Part shown: positions 24,706 to 34,309 of the stretch, one piece after another | Position numbering within the stretch: the first letter of the stretch is position 1 | Layout: every line of letters begins with the position of its first letter | Source of the DNA: Nitrospinae bacterium AH_259_B05_G02_I21 | Lineage (GTDB): Bacteria; JADFOP01 | Length of the DNA stretch: 64,000 nucleotides | NCBI GenBank assembly: GCA_027717595.1 | Contig: JALLOF010000006.1 | Coordinates: forward strand, 17,319 to 81,318 | Direction: 5' to 3' | The notes under the pieces: generated by a model | Databases searched by the model: none | What the model saw: only the letters and a program-made list of their open reading frames with translations | Told to the model about the DNA's origin: nothing | Position numbers and translations under genes: made by a program

Positions 24706-26808
24706 TCACTGAGCTCCAGATGACGCCTGTTCGGCTAGGGCTTCCTTACGCGAGAGACGGATTTTACCTTGGGGATCGATATCCAACACCTTGACAACGA
24801 CCTCGTCGCCCTCGGACAGCACATCCGTCACCTTCTCGATGCGTTTCTCAGCGATCTGAGAGATGTGAACCAAGCCGTCCTTTCCGGGGAGAATCTCCAC
24901 GAAGGCCCCGAAGTCCATGATTTTCTTGACCGTGCCGACGTAGGTTTTCCCGATTTCGGCCTCCTGGGTGAGCTTGCGAATGATCTCGATGGCCTGCTCG
25001 GCCGCCTCTTGATCGGTTGATGCGATTCGGATGGTCCCGTCGTCCTCAACGTCAATCGAGGCGCCCGTCTTCTCCACGATCCCTCGTATGACCTTCCCTC
25101 CCGGGCCGATAACGTCTCGAATTCGATCGGGCTTAATCTGGATAGTGATGATCCGGGGCGCGTATTGTGAAAGCTCCGGCCGAGGCAAGGGCAGCACCTC
25201 GTTCATTTTCTCCAGCACGTGGAGCCGTCCCTGGCGGGCCTGTTCGAGGGCCCTGGCGAGGATCTGGCGATCGACCCCTTTGCACTTTATATCCATCTGG
25301 ATGGCGGTGATGCCCTGCGCTGTTCCGGCCACCTTGAAATCCATATCTCCAAGCTGGTCCTCGAGCCCGGTGATGTCAGAGAGGATGTAGAACTGGTCGT
25401 CGTCCTTAATCAGCCCCATCGCAATGCCTGCGCAAGGGGCACTGACCGGCACGCCGGCGTCCATGAGCGAGAGGCTCGCCCCGCAGACCGTCGCCATAGA
25501 GGAAGAGCCGTTGCTCTCCAGAATGTCTGAGACAATTCGGATGGTGTAGGGAAAGTCATCGTTCAATGGAAGCAAGGGGAGAACGGCCCTTTCGGCGAGT
25601 ACGCCGTGGCCGATCTCGCGGCGGCCCGGCCCGCGGAGAAAGCGCGCCTCGCCGACACAGAAGGGGGGAAAGTTGTAGTGGAGCATGAAGGTTTTGGTCG
25701 ATTTGCCTTCAAGGTCGTCGAGGCGCTGCTCGTCGTACGAGGTTCCCAGGGTCGTGACGACGAGGGCTTGGGTCTCTCCACGGGCAAACAAAGCGCTGCC
25801 GTGGGTTCGAGGCAGACGTCCCACGTTGATATTGATCGCCCGAATCTCTTCCAGCGAGCGGCCGTCGGTTCTCAGGCCCTCCTGGATGATGAGTCGGCGG
25901 GCTTCGCGCTTCTCAATCTCCCGGAAAAGGGCCTGGATTTGGCGGTCCAGCGTCTCATCCGCCTCCTCTCCGACGAATTTGCTTAGGGTCTCCTCAAGGA
26001 GCGCTCCGAGGGCCTCCTGGCGGTCTTGTTTGCCTGGGTGTATCAAAGCCTCTTTCATCCTGCCCGCAAGGAATGATTCCACGTCCTGGTGCCCGTCTTC
26101 CTCGGGAGACGCCTGGATGTGCTCGCGCTTCGGCACACCGGCGAGCTCTTGAAGCTCAAGCTGCATGGCGGCGATTTCGCGGATGACCGAGTGACCGAGC
26201 TCAAGGCCCTCTACGATGACTTCTTCGGGTAGCTCCTTGGCTCCGCCTTCGACCATCACGATGGAATCCTCGGTCCCTGCGATTATGAGGTTGAGGTCGC
26301 TCATGGTCTGCTCGTCGTGGGTTGGATTGACCAGCAGCTTTCCGTCGACGCGCCCGATGCGCACGGCACTTAGGGGCCCGAAAAACGGGATATCGCTGAT
26401 CGTCAGAGCCGCCGAGGCGCCGATGATGGATAGGATGTCCGGTTCGTTTTCTTGATCGACGCTCAGCACAAAGCTGATAACTTGGGTCTCTTGGCGGTAG
26501 TCGTCCGGGAAGAGGGGTCGGATGGGCCGGTCGATGAGCCGACACGTCACCGTCTCTTTCTCAGTGGGGCGCCCTTCCCGCTTGAAGAACCCTCCGGGGA
26601 TCCTGCCCCCGGCGTACATCTTTTCTCGGTAATCAACGGTCAGGGGAATGAAGGGAATGTCTCGGGTCTGCTCCTCGGCCACGGCGGTGGCCAGAATCAT
26701 GGTCTCGCCGTATGAGACCAGGACCGCCCCGCTCGAGAGTTTCGCCATCTCCCCTGTCTCGATGCTCAAAGTCCTTCCTGCTATAGTTCGTTCAATCTTG
26801 TGGTACAT
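24706..26808 (-). CDS. pnp: Polyribonucleotide nucleotidyltransferase (PNPase)
   Basis: This 3'-to-5' phosphorolytic exoribonuclease of the degradosome has 700 aa. Two RNase PH-like cores are present, the second with the catalytic Asp in LGDMDFKVAGT near 485-495. A KH domain with GPGGKVIRGI and a C-terminal S1 domain (VGTVKKIMDFGAFVEILPG) follow. It lies downstream of rpsO, the conserved rpsO-pnp order that in E. coli is controlled through RNase III cleavage. The tail ASSGAQ ends just after the S1 domain, so the protein is normal in length. Confidence 0.97.
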   Translation of the reverse strand: MYHKIERTIAGRTLSIETGEMAKLSSGAVLVSYGETMILATAVAEEQTRDIPFIPLTVDYREKMYAGGRIPGGFFKREGRPTEKETVTCRLIDRPIRPLFPDDYRQETQVISFVLSVDQENEPDILSIIGASAALTISDIPFFGPLSAVRIGRVDGKLLVNPTHDEQTMSDLNLIIAGTEDSIVMVEGGAKELPEEVIVEGLELGHSVIREIAAMQLELQELAGVPKREHIQASPEEDGHQDVESFLAGRMKEALIHPGKQDRQEALGALLEETLSKFVGEEADETLDRQIQALFREIEKREARRLIIQEGLRTDGRSLEEIRAININVGRLPRTHGSALFARGETQALVVTTLGTSYDEQRLDDLEGKSTKTFMLHYNFPPFCVGEARFLRGPGRREIGHGVLAERAVLPLLPLNDDFPYTIRIVSDILESNGSSSMATVCGASLSLMDAGVPVSAPCAGIAMGLIKDDDQFYILSDITGLEDQLGDMDFKVAGTAQGITAIQMDIKCKGVDRQILARALEQARQGRLHVLEKMNEVLPLPRPELSQYAPRIITIQIKPDRIRDVIGPGGKVIRGIVEKTGASIDVEDDGTIRIASTDQEAAEQAIEIIRKLTQEAEIGKTYVGTVKKIMDFGAFVEILPGKDGLVHISQIAEKRIEKVTDVLSEGDEVVVKVLDIDPQGKIRLSRKEALAEQASSGAQ

Positions 26809-26922
26809 CAGTGGCTGTTCCTCCGGCAGACCTTATGTTAGAAAGAAATGGGTGAAAGCAGCGGAAGGAGCGTTCTGAGAGAGTCCGGTGGGTATCTCCC
26901 GAATGGATGGGACCGGGGAGCG

Positions 26923-27192
26923 TTACCTGCGAATTCCCAACTCCTCGATCACGGCCTTATACTTCTTGACATCCTTCTCTTTCAGGTAATCAAGGAGCCG
27001 ACGCCGCTTTCCCACCAGTTTCAACAGGCCGCGTCGCGAATGGTGATCCTTCTTGTGCGTCTTAAAGTGCTCCGTCAGGTAGCCGATCCGCTCGCTGAGC
27101 AGAGCAATCTGCACCTCGGGAGAGCCCGTATCCTGCTCGTGGCGCTGGAATCTGTCTATGACCGCGCTCTTGTTCTCCTGCTCCGGTGGCAT
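26923..27192 (-). CDS. rpsO: 30S ribosomal protein S15
   Basis: An 89-aa primary 16S-binding ribosomal protein. Family motifs are [34 protein letters not shown] and [12 protein letters not shown] with GGGAG 11 bases upstream. A GGGCC-AGAAGA-GGCCC hairpin lies just upstream in the leader and could take part in S15 autoregulation. It sits between truB and pnp in the conserved order. Confidence 0.98.
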   Translation of the reverse strand: MPPEQENKSAVIDRFQRHEQDTGSPEVQIALLSERIGYLTEHFKTHKKDHHSRRGLLKLVGKRRRLLDYLKEKDVKKYKAVIEELGIRR

Positions 27193-27210
27193 GATTGCTC
27201 ACTCCCTACT

Positions 27211-27226
27211 GGGCCTCTTCTGGCCC
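27211..27226 (-). promoter_or_regulatory. Hairpin in the rpsO leader
   Basis: Read on the minus strand, GGGCC-AGAAGA-GGCCC ends 18 bases before the rpsO start. S15 leaders in several phyla fold into structures that bind S15 and block initiation. The hairpin is visible, but the regulatory role is inferred. Confidence 0.35.
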
Positions 27227-27303
27227 CTGGATCGACCGTCATCCTCCTTCCATTCACCTCGTTCCGTTATCAATCGACACCCTACCATAACTCCTGGCAA
27301 TCT

Positions 27304-28248
27304 TCAAAGGTCAATTTCAGGCTGAGCGAAGACCCGCCGCGGGATCCATCGATACCGTTGGGCCTCGCGTTGGGCCTCGACAATGGCGATCAGGCGGCCC
27401 TCCCCATCGAGGGCTCGATAGGCGGCCCCTGCGTGAATGGTCGCCGGCAGCCGGAGGACGGAATCCTCCTCCACGGGGCTTCCGTGGATGATGAGCGAGG
27501 CGCCGTGCGAGGAAAGGCCGATCGGCTCCATGAAGTGCGCTAAGGCCTCATCGAGCCGCATGAGCTTCTCTAGGGCCTCCCCGGGCCTCATCTGCTCCAG
27601 GTCCTCGAGTGGCGCCGCCTCGGCGAGGGTGAAGGGCCCTACCCTCGTCCTCTCCAGCCTCAGGCAATGGGCGCCGCATCCAAGGCGTCGGCCGACATCG
27701 AAGGCCAGGGACCGGATGTAGGTCCCCTTGGAACACTCGATGAACAAGGCGATACGGTCGCCCTCGATCGATTCGACCTGAAGCGTTCGAACCGTCACCT
27801 CCCGCGTTGGGGCCTCAACCGTCTCACCCCTCCTCGCCCGGGCGTAGAGAGGCTCCCCGCCGACCTTCACGGCCGAGTACGCCGGAGCGCGCTGGGCAAT
27901 GGTGCCTCGAAACGGCTCAAGGGCCTCCTCAAGGCGCTCCCGAGAAAGGTCTGGAACCGGAAGCACCTCGACGACGTCCCCCTCGCCGTCCCCCGTATCG
28001 GTGACCTCACCGAGCTTCAGAACTGCCCGATAGGCCTTGTCCAGTCCCTCAAAGTACTTGGCCGCGCGGGTCGCCCGCCCGACGCAGGCGACCATTACCC
28101 CGGTGGCGAAGGGATCGAGCGTGCCCGTGTGACCGACCCTTCTTAGCCCGAAGAGCCGGCGGAGGCGATTGACCACGTCGTGGGAGGTAATTCCACGAGG
28201 CTTATCAACAACCAGGATCCCCTCGAGCTGGGCCGTTTTTTCTGGCAT
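27304..28248 (-). CDS. truB: tRNA pseudouridine-55 synthase
   Basis: This enzyme isomerises uridine 55 in the T-loop of tRNAs. The 314-aa protein has the catalytic Asp, D45, in GHTGTLDPFATGVM, VDKPRGITSHDVV at the N-terminus and the KGTYIRSLAFDVG signature near 178-190. A C-terminal PUA-like domain follows. It lies 9 bases downstream of rbfA in the conserved nusA-infB-rbfA-truB-rpsO-pnp run. Confidence 0.96.
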   Translation of the reverse strand: MPEKTAQLEGILVVDKPRGITSHDVVNRLRRLFGLRRVGHTGTLDPFATGVMVACVGRATRAAKYFEGLDKAYRAVLKLGEVTDTGDGEGDVVEVLPVPDLSRERLEEALEPFRGTIAQRAPAYSAVKVGGEPLYARARRGETVEAPTREVTVRTLQVESIEGDRIALFIECSKGTYIRSLAFDVGRRLGCGAHCLRLERTRVGPFTLAEAAPLEDLEQMRPGEALEKLMRLDEALAHFMEPIGLSSHGASLIIHGSPVEEDSVLRLPATIHAGAAYRALDGEGRLIAIVEAQREAQRYRWIPRRVFAQPEIDL

Positions 28249-28257
28249 CGTCTTACT

Positions 28258-28656
28258 CTACTCCCGCCCTTCATCCGTCTCCTCGTCCGGCTCCACTTCT
28301 GGCTCGTCGCCGTCCTGCTCGAGCTGCTTGAGGACCGAGGCGATGTACACTCCGTGGGCAATCGAATCGTCCAGCACGAACGAGAGCGTCGGGATGGTTT
28401 TCAACGACAGGCGCCGGAAGAGTTGGTGGCGGATGTATCCGGCGGCGCTGGAGAGGCCCTGAAGCGCCTCGGCCTGATCGGTTTCCTCGCCGTAGACGCT
28501 GACGTAGACGCGGGCATTTTTGAGATCCCTGGTCGTCTCGACACGAGTGACGGAGACGAACCCGATCCGCGGGTCCTTGATGCCACGCTGGAGAAGCTGG
28601 GCAATCTCCTCGAGCAAGAGCTCGTTGACGCGGCGCATTCGGTCGGAGGACGTCAT
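28258..28656 (-). CDS. rbfA: Ribosome-binding factor A
   Basis: A 132-aa 16S-processing factor with a KH-like fold: RMRRVNELLLEEIAQLLQ at the N-terminus, KDPRIGFVSVTRVE and the RHQLFRRLSLKTIPTLSFVLD segment typical of the family (second half given as separate pieces). The acidic tail EEDGDEPEVEPDEETDE-like stretch is an extension. It lies 27 bases after the DUF503 gene and works on the 30S subunit with IF2 from the same operon. Confidence 0.94.
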   Translation of the reverse strand: MTSSDRMRRVNELLLEEIAQLLQRGIKDPRIGFVSVTRVETTRDLKNARVYVSVYGEETDQAEALQGLSSAAGYIRHQLFRRLSLKTIPTLSFVLDDSIAHGVYIASVLKQLEQDGDEPEVEPDEETDEGRE

Positions 28657-28683
28657 GGCATTAGTGCCCGTGTATGGGCCCCA

Positions 28684-28965
28684 TCAGAGCATTTCGATTT
28701 CGTGGTCTAAGAGGTCGGCCAGGTGCATTCCATCGATGAAGTTGACCACGGCTGTGAGGGTTCGGTGGGCGTGGCCCTTATCATTGGTGACAATGGCCAC
28801 CCCCAGCTCGGCTCGTTGCCAGAGGTCCTGATGGTCGACTTCTGCGATCGAAACGTTGAACTTGTTCTTCACCCTCTCGGTGATGGTCTTGACCACACGG
28901 CGCTTGCCCTTCAGGGAGTGGTTGTCCCTCAAGCGGAGCCTGATGGTGCAGATTCCAATGAACAT
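28684..28965 (-). CDS. DUF503 family protein (YlxP-like)
   Basis: A 93-aa member of the DUF503/YlxP family. It begins MFIGICTIRLRLRDNHSLKG, and KGKRRVVKTITERVKNKFN with ISIAEVDHQDLWQ-like sequence is the family core. The family lies almost always between infB and rbfA and is implicated in ribosome maturation in Firmicutes (YlxP/RbfB-like); its exact activity here is unproven. The stop of infB is 21 bases upstream. Confidence 0.93.
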   Translation of the reverse strand: MFIGICTIRLRLRDNHSLKGKRRVVKTITERVKNKFNVSIAEVDHQDLWQRAELGVAIVTNDKGHAHRTLTAVVNFIDGMHLADLLDHEIEML

Positions 28966-28986
28966 CCGGGGGATCGCACGGGCCGC

Positions 28987-31218
28987 CTAGCCCTCGAGCT
29001 TGCGCGCGACCTCTTCAATCTCGTAGGGCTGAATGACGTCTCCGATCTTGACGTCCTGGAAATCCTCGAGCCCCACACCGCATTCGTAGCCGTGCGTGAC
29101 CTCGCGGACGTCTTCCTTAAAGCGCCTGAGACTGTTGATTTTCCCTTCATAGACGACGATATCATCGCGCAGGAGTCGAACCTTGGCGTTGCGTTGCAGC
29201 ACGCCCTCGTCCAGAAAGCAGCCGGCCACGCGTCCGACTTTGGGGATAGTGAACACCTCCCGAACTTCGGCCCGCCCGAGGACCGTCTCGCGATAGGTCG
29301 GATCCAGGAGTCCTTCCATAGCCGATCGCACGTCATTGATGGCGTCGTAGATCACCGAATAGAGGCGGACGTCCACGCGTTCGCGCTCGACGAGCTTGGC
29401 GGCCTGGGGCGAGGGACGGGCGTTGAAGCCGATGATGATGGCATTACTGGCGGCAGCCAGCATGACATCGGACTCGGTGATTCCACCGGCGCTTGAGCTC
29501 ATGACGGCGAGGCGCACCTCATCGGTAGAAAGCTTCTCCAGGGACTCTTGCAGGGCTTGGGCCGAGCCACGGACGTCGGCGCGAAGAATAATCTTAAGCT
29601 CCTTAAGCTCCCCAGTGCGTATTTGATCGAAGAGGTCTTCCAGCGTCACCCGAACCGGGCTCAAGCGCTCTTCTCTGCGTTGTTTCTCTTGGCGCAGCAT
29701 GCCGATCTGGCGCGCCTTCCGCTCGTCGACGACCACCACGAAGGAATCGCCAGCCTGTGGAACCCCACTCAGGCCCAAAACCTCCACGGGTTGGGCTGGG
29801 CTCGCCTCTCCGACCTTCTGGCCCAGATCGTTGAACATCGCCCGGACGCGCCCGGCGTAGAGCCCGGCGACGAAGGCCTCTCCCGTCCGCAGGGTTCCCT
29901 GCTGGATGAGCACCGTCGCAACCGGCCCCCGCGTGCGATCGAGTTTGGCCTCAATCACCACTCCCTTGGCCGGCCGGTCGTGGTTCGCCTTCAACTCGAG
30001 AATCTCACCCTGCAGGAGGACCATCTCGAGTAGCTCGTCGAGGTTGATTCGCTCTTTGGCACTGACCTCGACGAAGATGGTATCGCCTCCCCAGTCGTCG
30101 GGAACAACTTCTAGCTCCACGAGCTGGCGCTTGACCTGGTCGGGGTCGGCGCCTGGCTTATCGATCTTATTGATGGCGACGACGATGGGAACGCCGGCGT
30201 CCCGGGCGTGGGTGATGGCCTCTTTGGTCTGGGGCATGACCCCGTCGTCCGCCGCGACCACGAGGACAACGATGTCGGTGACCTGGGCGCCCCGGGCCCG
30301 CATGGCCGTGAAGGCCTCGTGACCGGGGGTGTCGAGAAACGTGATACCCCCTCTATCGGGCACGGAAACCTGGTAGGCCCCGATGTGTTGCGTGATCCCC
30401 CCCGCTTCGGACTCCGCCACCCGGGTTTTCCGGATGGCGTCCAGCATGAGGGTTTTACCGTGGTCCACGTGACCCATCAAGGTCACAACGGGCGGGCGAT
30501 CCTCCAGGACTTCCTCGATTCCTTCTTCCGCGACGGCGAACTCTGCAAGTTCGGTCGGGCTCACATCGGGCTCATGACCGAACTTCTTGATAATCGTCTT
30601 TGCCGCCTCGACGTCGATCACTTGATTGATGGAGAGCATCAACCCCATCTCCATCAGCTTCGTAATCACGTCGCTTGAGTCGACCTCGAGCGCCTCGGAG
30701 AGCTCCTTGACCGTCATTGCTTCGGCCAGGGGGACGGTCTTGACGGCGGGGCGTCCATCCTCGGGCTCCACCACGACGACCGGCTCGACAGCTTCGAGCG
30801 GCGCTTCCTCCGGAGGCGGCGGGGGTGGTGCTTCGACCACGGCCGCAGGTGGCGCCGCTGGAGCCTTTGGCTTGATATCAACCGGTGGGGCCTCAGGCTC
30901 GGCCTTTTTCGGTGGTGCGACCTTGGCTTTCTTGGGCGGGGTGACCTTCGCCTTTGGCTTTGCTTTGGGCTTAGCCTTGGGCTTAGCCTTGGGCTTTGCC
31001 GCCACGGCGGCCTTCTTCGCCTTCGGGGGGGCTTTCTTGGCGGGCTTCTTCTTGGGCGGAGGAGCGGCAAACTGCTTGCGCAGGGCCTTGGCCGTGGCTT
31101 CGTCGATCGTGCTCATGTGGTTCTTCACTGGAACCTTTTTCTTTTTCAAGGCCTCGACCAGGGCGTTGCTTGACTGGCCGATCTCTTTGGCTAACTCATA
31201 GATGCGCATCGTTGCCAT
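28987..31218 (-). CDS. infB: Translation initiation factor IF-2
   Basis: This GTPase places initiator tRNA on the 30S subunit. The 743-aa protein has an N-terminal IF2N helical domain (about 4-50), a long Lys/Ala/Pro linker (about 52-145) built from repeated KPKA units and a proline-rich patch, and a second IF2N domain (about 165-215). The G domain has GHVDHGKT at 249-256, DTPGHE and NKID, followed by domains II, III and IV. The frame starts at ATG 31218; ATG 31209 (MRIYELAKE) is also possible. It overlaps the end of the YlxR-L7Ae gene by 23 bases. Confidence 0.97.
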   Translation of the reverse strand: MATMRIYELAKEIGQSSNALVEALKKKKVPVKNHMSTIDEATAKALRKQFAAPPPKKKPAKKAPPKAKKAAVAAKPKAKPKAKPKAKPKAKVTPPKKAKVAPPKKAEPEAPPVDIKPKAPAAPPAAVVEAPPPPPPEEAPLEAVEPVVVVEPEDGRPAVKTVPLAEAMTVKELSEALEVDSSDVITKLMEMGLMLSINQVIDVEAAKTIIKKFGHEPDVSPTELAEFAVAEEGIEEVLEDRPPVVTLMGHVDHGKTLMLDAIRKTRVAESEAGGITQHIGAYQVSVPDRGGITFLDTPGHEAFTAMRARGAQVTDIVVLVVAADDGVMPQTKEAITHARDAGVPIVVAINKIDKPGADPDQVKRQLVELEVVPDDWGGDTIFVEVSAKERINLDELLEMVLLQGEILELKANHDRPAKGVVIEAKLDRTRGPVATVLIQQGTLRTGEAFVAGLYAGRVRAMFNDLGQKVGEASPAQPVEVLGLSGVPQAGDSFVVVVDERKARQIGMLRQEKQRREERLSPVRVTLEDLFDQIRTGELKELKIILRADVRGSAQALQESLEKLSTDEVRLAVMSSSAGGITESDVMLAAASNAIIIGFNARPSPQAAKLVERERVDVRLYSVIYDAINDVRSAMEGLLDPTYRETVLGRAEVREVFTIPKVGRVAGCFLDEGVLQRNAKVRLLRDDIVVYEGKINSLRRFKEDVREVTHGYECGVGLEDFQDVKIGDVIQPYEIEEVARKLEG

Positions 31219-31825
31219 GCATCCTCACCCCCTTTCGTTCTTCCTCAAGACCCTGAATCATGGAGGCAACCCGACTCACCGCACGAGCCAGGTTTGGATT
31301 CGTGATTCCCGCCGCGCTTCGGAGCCCCTTTCCAAGAAGGGCCCCCATCGTCTCTTTCGTGAAATGGGCGAACCACGGACGAGCGGTGGGTCGATACCGG
31401 GAGATCCACCGATCCCTTTGGTCGGCGGAGATGTCCGTCGCAAGCAATAGCAGGTGGACTTCGTTGCGCCTCAGTCCCTCTTCCAGGGCCGTGCTTCCGG
31501 AGATAACCTGGCGTGCCCGCTGCCCCAGCCCTATCAGGCCGGAGAGCTTCTCCTCCAATCGTTGGCAAACAGAGCCGACGATGTCGTCGGCCTGGACCGC
31601 TGAAACGTTGCGACGAAACGCCCGCTCCAAAGCGTTCCTTCGGACGGCCTGTTCAATGCACAGGCTCTTTGGGCATACGTGAGCGCCGCGCCCAGGAAGC
31701 CGGCGACCGAGATCGACCACCACCTCCCCGTCGGGCGCCAAAACGAGCCGAACCAGCTCGTGGTGGGGTCGAACCGATCTGCAGCCGACACATGTCCGGC
31801 GAGCCGTATGGGTCTCTCTGCTCAT
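31196..31825 (-). CDS. YlxR (DUF448)-L7Ae fusion RNA-binding protein
   Basis: A 209-aa protein joining two proteins that Bacillus encodes separately between nusA and infB. Residues about 8-85 are YlxR/DUF448, with RRTCVGCRSVRPHHELVRLV, GRGAHVCP and RRNALERAFRR. Residues about 95-190 resemble the L7Ae/YlxQ fold, with LSGLIGLGQRARQVISG and LLLLATDISADQ. Both domains bind RNA in relatives. The frame opens at 31921, but family alignment puts the start at ATG 31825 (MSRETHTARRT). It lies between nusA and infB as expected. Confidence 0.88.
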   Translation of the reverse strand: MSRETHTARRTCVGCRSVRPHHELVRLVLAPDGEVVVDLGRRLPGRGAHVCPKSLCIEQAVRRNALERAFRRNVSAVQADDIVGSVCQRLEEKLSGLIGLGQRARQVISGSTALEEGLRRNEVHLLLLATDISADQRDRWISRYRPTARPWFAHFTKETMGALLGKGLRSAAGITNPNLARAVSRVASMIQGLEEERKGVRMHGNDAHL

Positions 31826-31931
31826 GCTCGCGTCCCGTCGTCCTCCCGGAATCTCCCCCTCGGGGCTTCTTCCGGGGGGTTCCTTATGCTTCAGCATAGA
31901 AAGGCCGTCCACTTGCTCCACCCGCTCGGCG

Positions 31932-33770
31932 TTATTCAGAAGGCGAACCCGTTGATAAAGGAGCCTCTTCCTGGGCTCCCTCTTGAGGAGGCTCCTCGTC
32001 CGTGCGGTCCTCTACTGCGGCGGGGGTTGTCTCGACCGAAAGCTCGTCGCCCTCGGGCTCGCCCGGTGGAGGAGGTTCGACCAGAGGCGCTTCGGCCAGG
32101 ATCTCGATGGCCGCCTCTCGCATCGCCTCGGCCGTTTTTTTCCCGATACCGGGAACCGCCAGAAGGTCTTCTACTGACGCCGAGGCCACGGATGCGAGCG
32201 ATGAGAATCCGGCCTCCCGGAGCGCCTCGGCCGCCTTTCCCCCCACGCCTGGGATGTGCTCGAGCGTCGGCTCAGCGGGTCGCTTGCTGGGCCCCAGAAG
32301 GGCCTCGGCCACCTCCTCCGGCGAACCCGTTGATAAAGGAGCCTCTTCCTGGGCTTCCTCTTGAGGAGGCTCCTCGTCCGTGCGGTCCTCTGCTGCAGCG
32401 GGGGTTGTCTCGACCGAAAGCTCGTCGCCCTCGGGCTCGCCCGGTGGGGGAGGCTCGACCCGAGGCGCTTCGGCCAGGATCTCGATGGCCGCCTCTCGCA
32501 TCGCCTCGGCCGTCTTTTTCCCGATACCGGGAACCGCCAGAAGGTCTTCCACTGACGCCGAGGCCACGGATGCGAGCGACGAGAATCCGGCCTCCCGGAG
32601 CGCCTCGGCCGTCTTTCCCCCCACGCCTGGGATGTGCTCGAGCGTCGACTCAGCGGGTAGCTTGCGGGGCCCCAGAAGGGCCTCGGCCGCGGCGAGGGCG
32701 ACTTCATCTTGCTCCTTCTTAAAGTTTTCCTCACTCTTGATGTCGATCTTCCAACGGGTCAGCTTCGCTGCGAGACGGACGTTCTGGCCTTTTTTCCCGA
32801 TGGCCAGCGACAGCTGATCCTCCGGCACGATGACCTCCATCGTGTTTTCTTCTTCGCGGACGACGACCTTTGCAATCTTCGCCGGAGAGAGGGCATTGGT
32901 GACAAACTTCACCGAATCGTCGGACCACGCAATAATGTCGATTTTCTCTCCCCGAAGCTCCGCGACGATGGCCTGGACCCTCGAGCCTCGCACCCCCACG
33001 CACGCCCCAACCGGGTCGACGTCGCGTTCCTTGCTGCGCACGGCGATCTTGGCTCTGCCGCTCGGTTCCCGGACAGCCTCCGCAATCTCCACGATCCCCT
33101 CATAGACCTCGGGCACCTCCATCTCAAACAGCTTGGTCAATAAGCCTGGATGGGTTCGCGACAGCACGATCTGCGGCCCACGGGTCGTGTTTCGGACCTC
33201 CAGGACGAAGGCCCTCAGGCGGTCACCCCGGTGAAACTGCTCCCGGAATGATTGTTCCCGGTACGGCAGGATGGCTTCGGCCTTGCCCAAGTCGATGATG
33301 TAGTTTCCCTTCTCATGTCGCTGTACGATCCCCATAATGAGGTCGCCTTCGCGGTCCTTGTACTCGTTGTAGATCATCTCCCGTTCGGCTTCACGTACCC
33401 GCTGGACGATGACCTGTTTGGCCGTCTGCGCGGCGATCCGTCCAAGCTTGCTAATATCCACCTTCACCGGGAAGCGAATCTGGTCGCCGAGGGCTGCCTC
33501 TGGGTCTTGCTCCTGGGCCTCCTCGAGGGTGCATTGGAGCGCCGGCTCCTCCACTTCCTCGGCGACCTCTTTGACGATGGCCAGGCTGATGTGCCCGGTT
33601 TCCAGGTCGATGTGGGCGTCGATGTTTTCGAGCTGGCCGAGGCGCTTGCGCGAGGCTGAGATGACCGCTGCCTTTATCGCATCAATCAGCAGTTCGGTCT
33701 CGATTCCCTTCTCACGCCCGATTTGCTCGATGAGATGAACGAGTTCGGGATTCATAGGTCCGTTGCTCAC
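31932..33770 (-). CDS. nusA: Transcription termination/antitermination factor NusA, with duplicated C-terminal module
   Basis: NusA binds RNA polymerase and nascent RNA and modulates pausing, termination and antitermination. The 612-aa protein has an N-terminal polymerase-binding domain (1-130), an S1 domain (about 135-200, GNYIIDLGKAEAILPY), two KH domains (about 205-345, including VGACVGVRGSRVQAI and AIGKKGQNVRLA) and a C-terminal region of helix-hairpin-helix modules. That last module occurs twice in near-identical tandem copies (residues about 361-483 and 487-609), each with HIPGVGGK and AVPGIGKKTAEAM followed by a Pro/Glu-rich spacer. It overlaps rimP by 4 bases. Confidence 0.96.
   Translation of the reverse strand: MSNGPMNPELVHLIEQIGREKGIETELLIDAIKAAVISASRKRLGQLENIDAHIDLETGHISLAIVKEVAEEVEEPALQCTLEEAQEQDPEAALGDQIRFPVKVDISKLGRIAAQTAKQVIVQRVREAEREMIYNEYKDREGDLIMGIVQRHEKGNYIIDLGKAEAILPYREQSFREQFHRGDRLRAFVLEVRNTTRGPQIVLSRTHPGLLTKLFEMEVPEVYEGIVEIAEAVREPSGRAKIAVRSKERDVDPVGACVGVRGSRVQAIVAELRGEKIDIIAWSDDSVKFVTNALSPAKIAKVVVREEENTMEVIVPEDQLSLAIGKKGQNVRLAAKLTRWKIDIKSEENFKKEQDEVALAAAEALLGPRKLPAESTLEHIPGVGGKTAEALREAGFSSLASVASASVEDLLAVPGIGKKTAEAMREAAIEILAEAPRVEPPPPGEPEGDELSVETTPAAAEDRTDEEPPQEEAQEEAPLSTGSPEEVAEALLGPSKRPAEPTLEHIPGVGGKAAEALREAGFSSLASVASASVEDLLAVPGIGKKTAEAMREAAIEILAEAPLVEPPPPGEPEGDELSVETTPAAVEDRTDEEPPQEGAQEEAPLSTGSPSE
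31945..32690 (-). repeat. 378-bp tandem duplication inside nusA
   Basis: The sequence from GAACCCGTTGATAAAGGAGC at 31945 recurs at 32323 with a period of 378 bases (126 codons), through to about 32312 and 32690 respectively. Copies differ at only a small number of positions (for example CTACTGCGG against CTGCTGCAG). The in-frame period and high nucleotide identity show a recent duplication, or copies kept alike by gene conversion. Confidence 0.92.
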
Positions 33771-34228
33771 AGTTCGACTTCCAGCCGGGCCCGCTCAATC
33801 GTATCTAGGCCAATCGTGACGGGGCCTATCGACGGAACGTCGAGTGAAACCCGGCCGTCTGTGTAGGCGACCAGGCGTCCCATAAGATGCCTCTGGCCTT
33901 CAACAGGCTCGCGGGTGGTGATGTTGACCAACCGTCCCACGAACCGCTCATAGTCTTCCGGCCGCTTCAGGGGGCGGGTCGCCCCCGGGGAGGAGACCTC
34001 GAGGGTGTAGCGGTGGGGAATCAGGTCCTCCACGTCGAGTAGGTCTCCAAGCTGGGCCGATAGGACGGAACAGTCATCCAGCGTCACACCGCCCGGTTTA
34101 TCGATAAAGAACCGCAACAAAGAGCGCTTCGCACCTCGTTTAAATACCAGCTCAACGAGCTCGAGGCCTTCTTCTTCGAGAATGGGCTGAACGAGGGCGG
34201 TCAGCCGTTCGATGAGGTCCTCGGCCAT
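33767..34228 (-). CDS. rimP: Ribosome maturation factor RimP
   Basis: A 153-aa 30S maturation factor. The N-terminal alpha/beta domain contains LVQPILEEEGLELVELVFK and LLRFFIDKPGGVTLDDC, and HRYTLEVSSPGATRPL is the family signature near 75-90. A C-terminal SH3-like domain follows. It is first in the rimP-nusA operon and overlaps nusA by 4 bases. The leader contains a promoter followed by an intrinsic terminator. Confidence 0.95.
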   Translation of the reverse strand: MAEDLIERLTALVQPILEEEGLELVELVFKRGAKRSLLRFFIDKPGGVTLDDCSVLSAQLGDLLDVEDLIPHRYTLEVSSPGATRPLKRPEDYERFVGRLVNITTREPVEGQRHLMGRLVAYTDGRVSLDVPSIGPVTIGLDTIERARLEVEL

Positions 34229-34252
34229 TGAAGCGCCGCCTTCTCTCCATTA

Positions 34253-34280
34253 AAGAAAAAAGTGGGCTGAGTTGGCCCAC
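34253..34280 (-). terminator. Intrinsic terminator in the rimP-nusA leader (possible attenuator)
   Basis: On the minus strand GTGGGC (34280-34275), a 7-base loop and GCCCAC (34267-34262) are followed by TTTTTT and CTTT. It lies after the ispG-operon end but downstream of the good promoter at 34338-34310. Transcripts from that promoter would therefore meet the terminator about 25 bases after starting and before rimP at 34228. Confidence 0.8.
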
Positions 34281-34309
34281 TCGCTCGTCCGCCGAATTGG
34301 GTTGACCCT

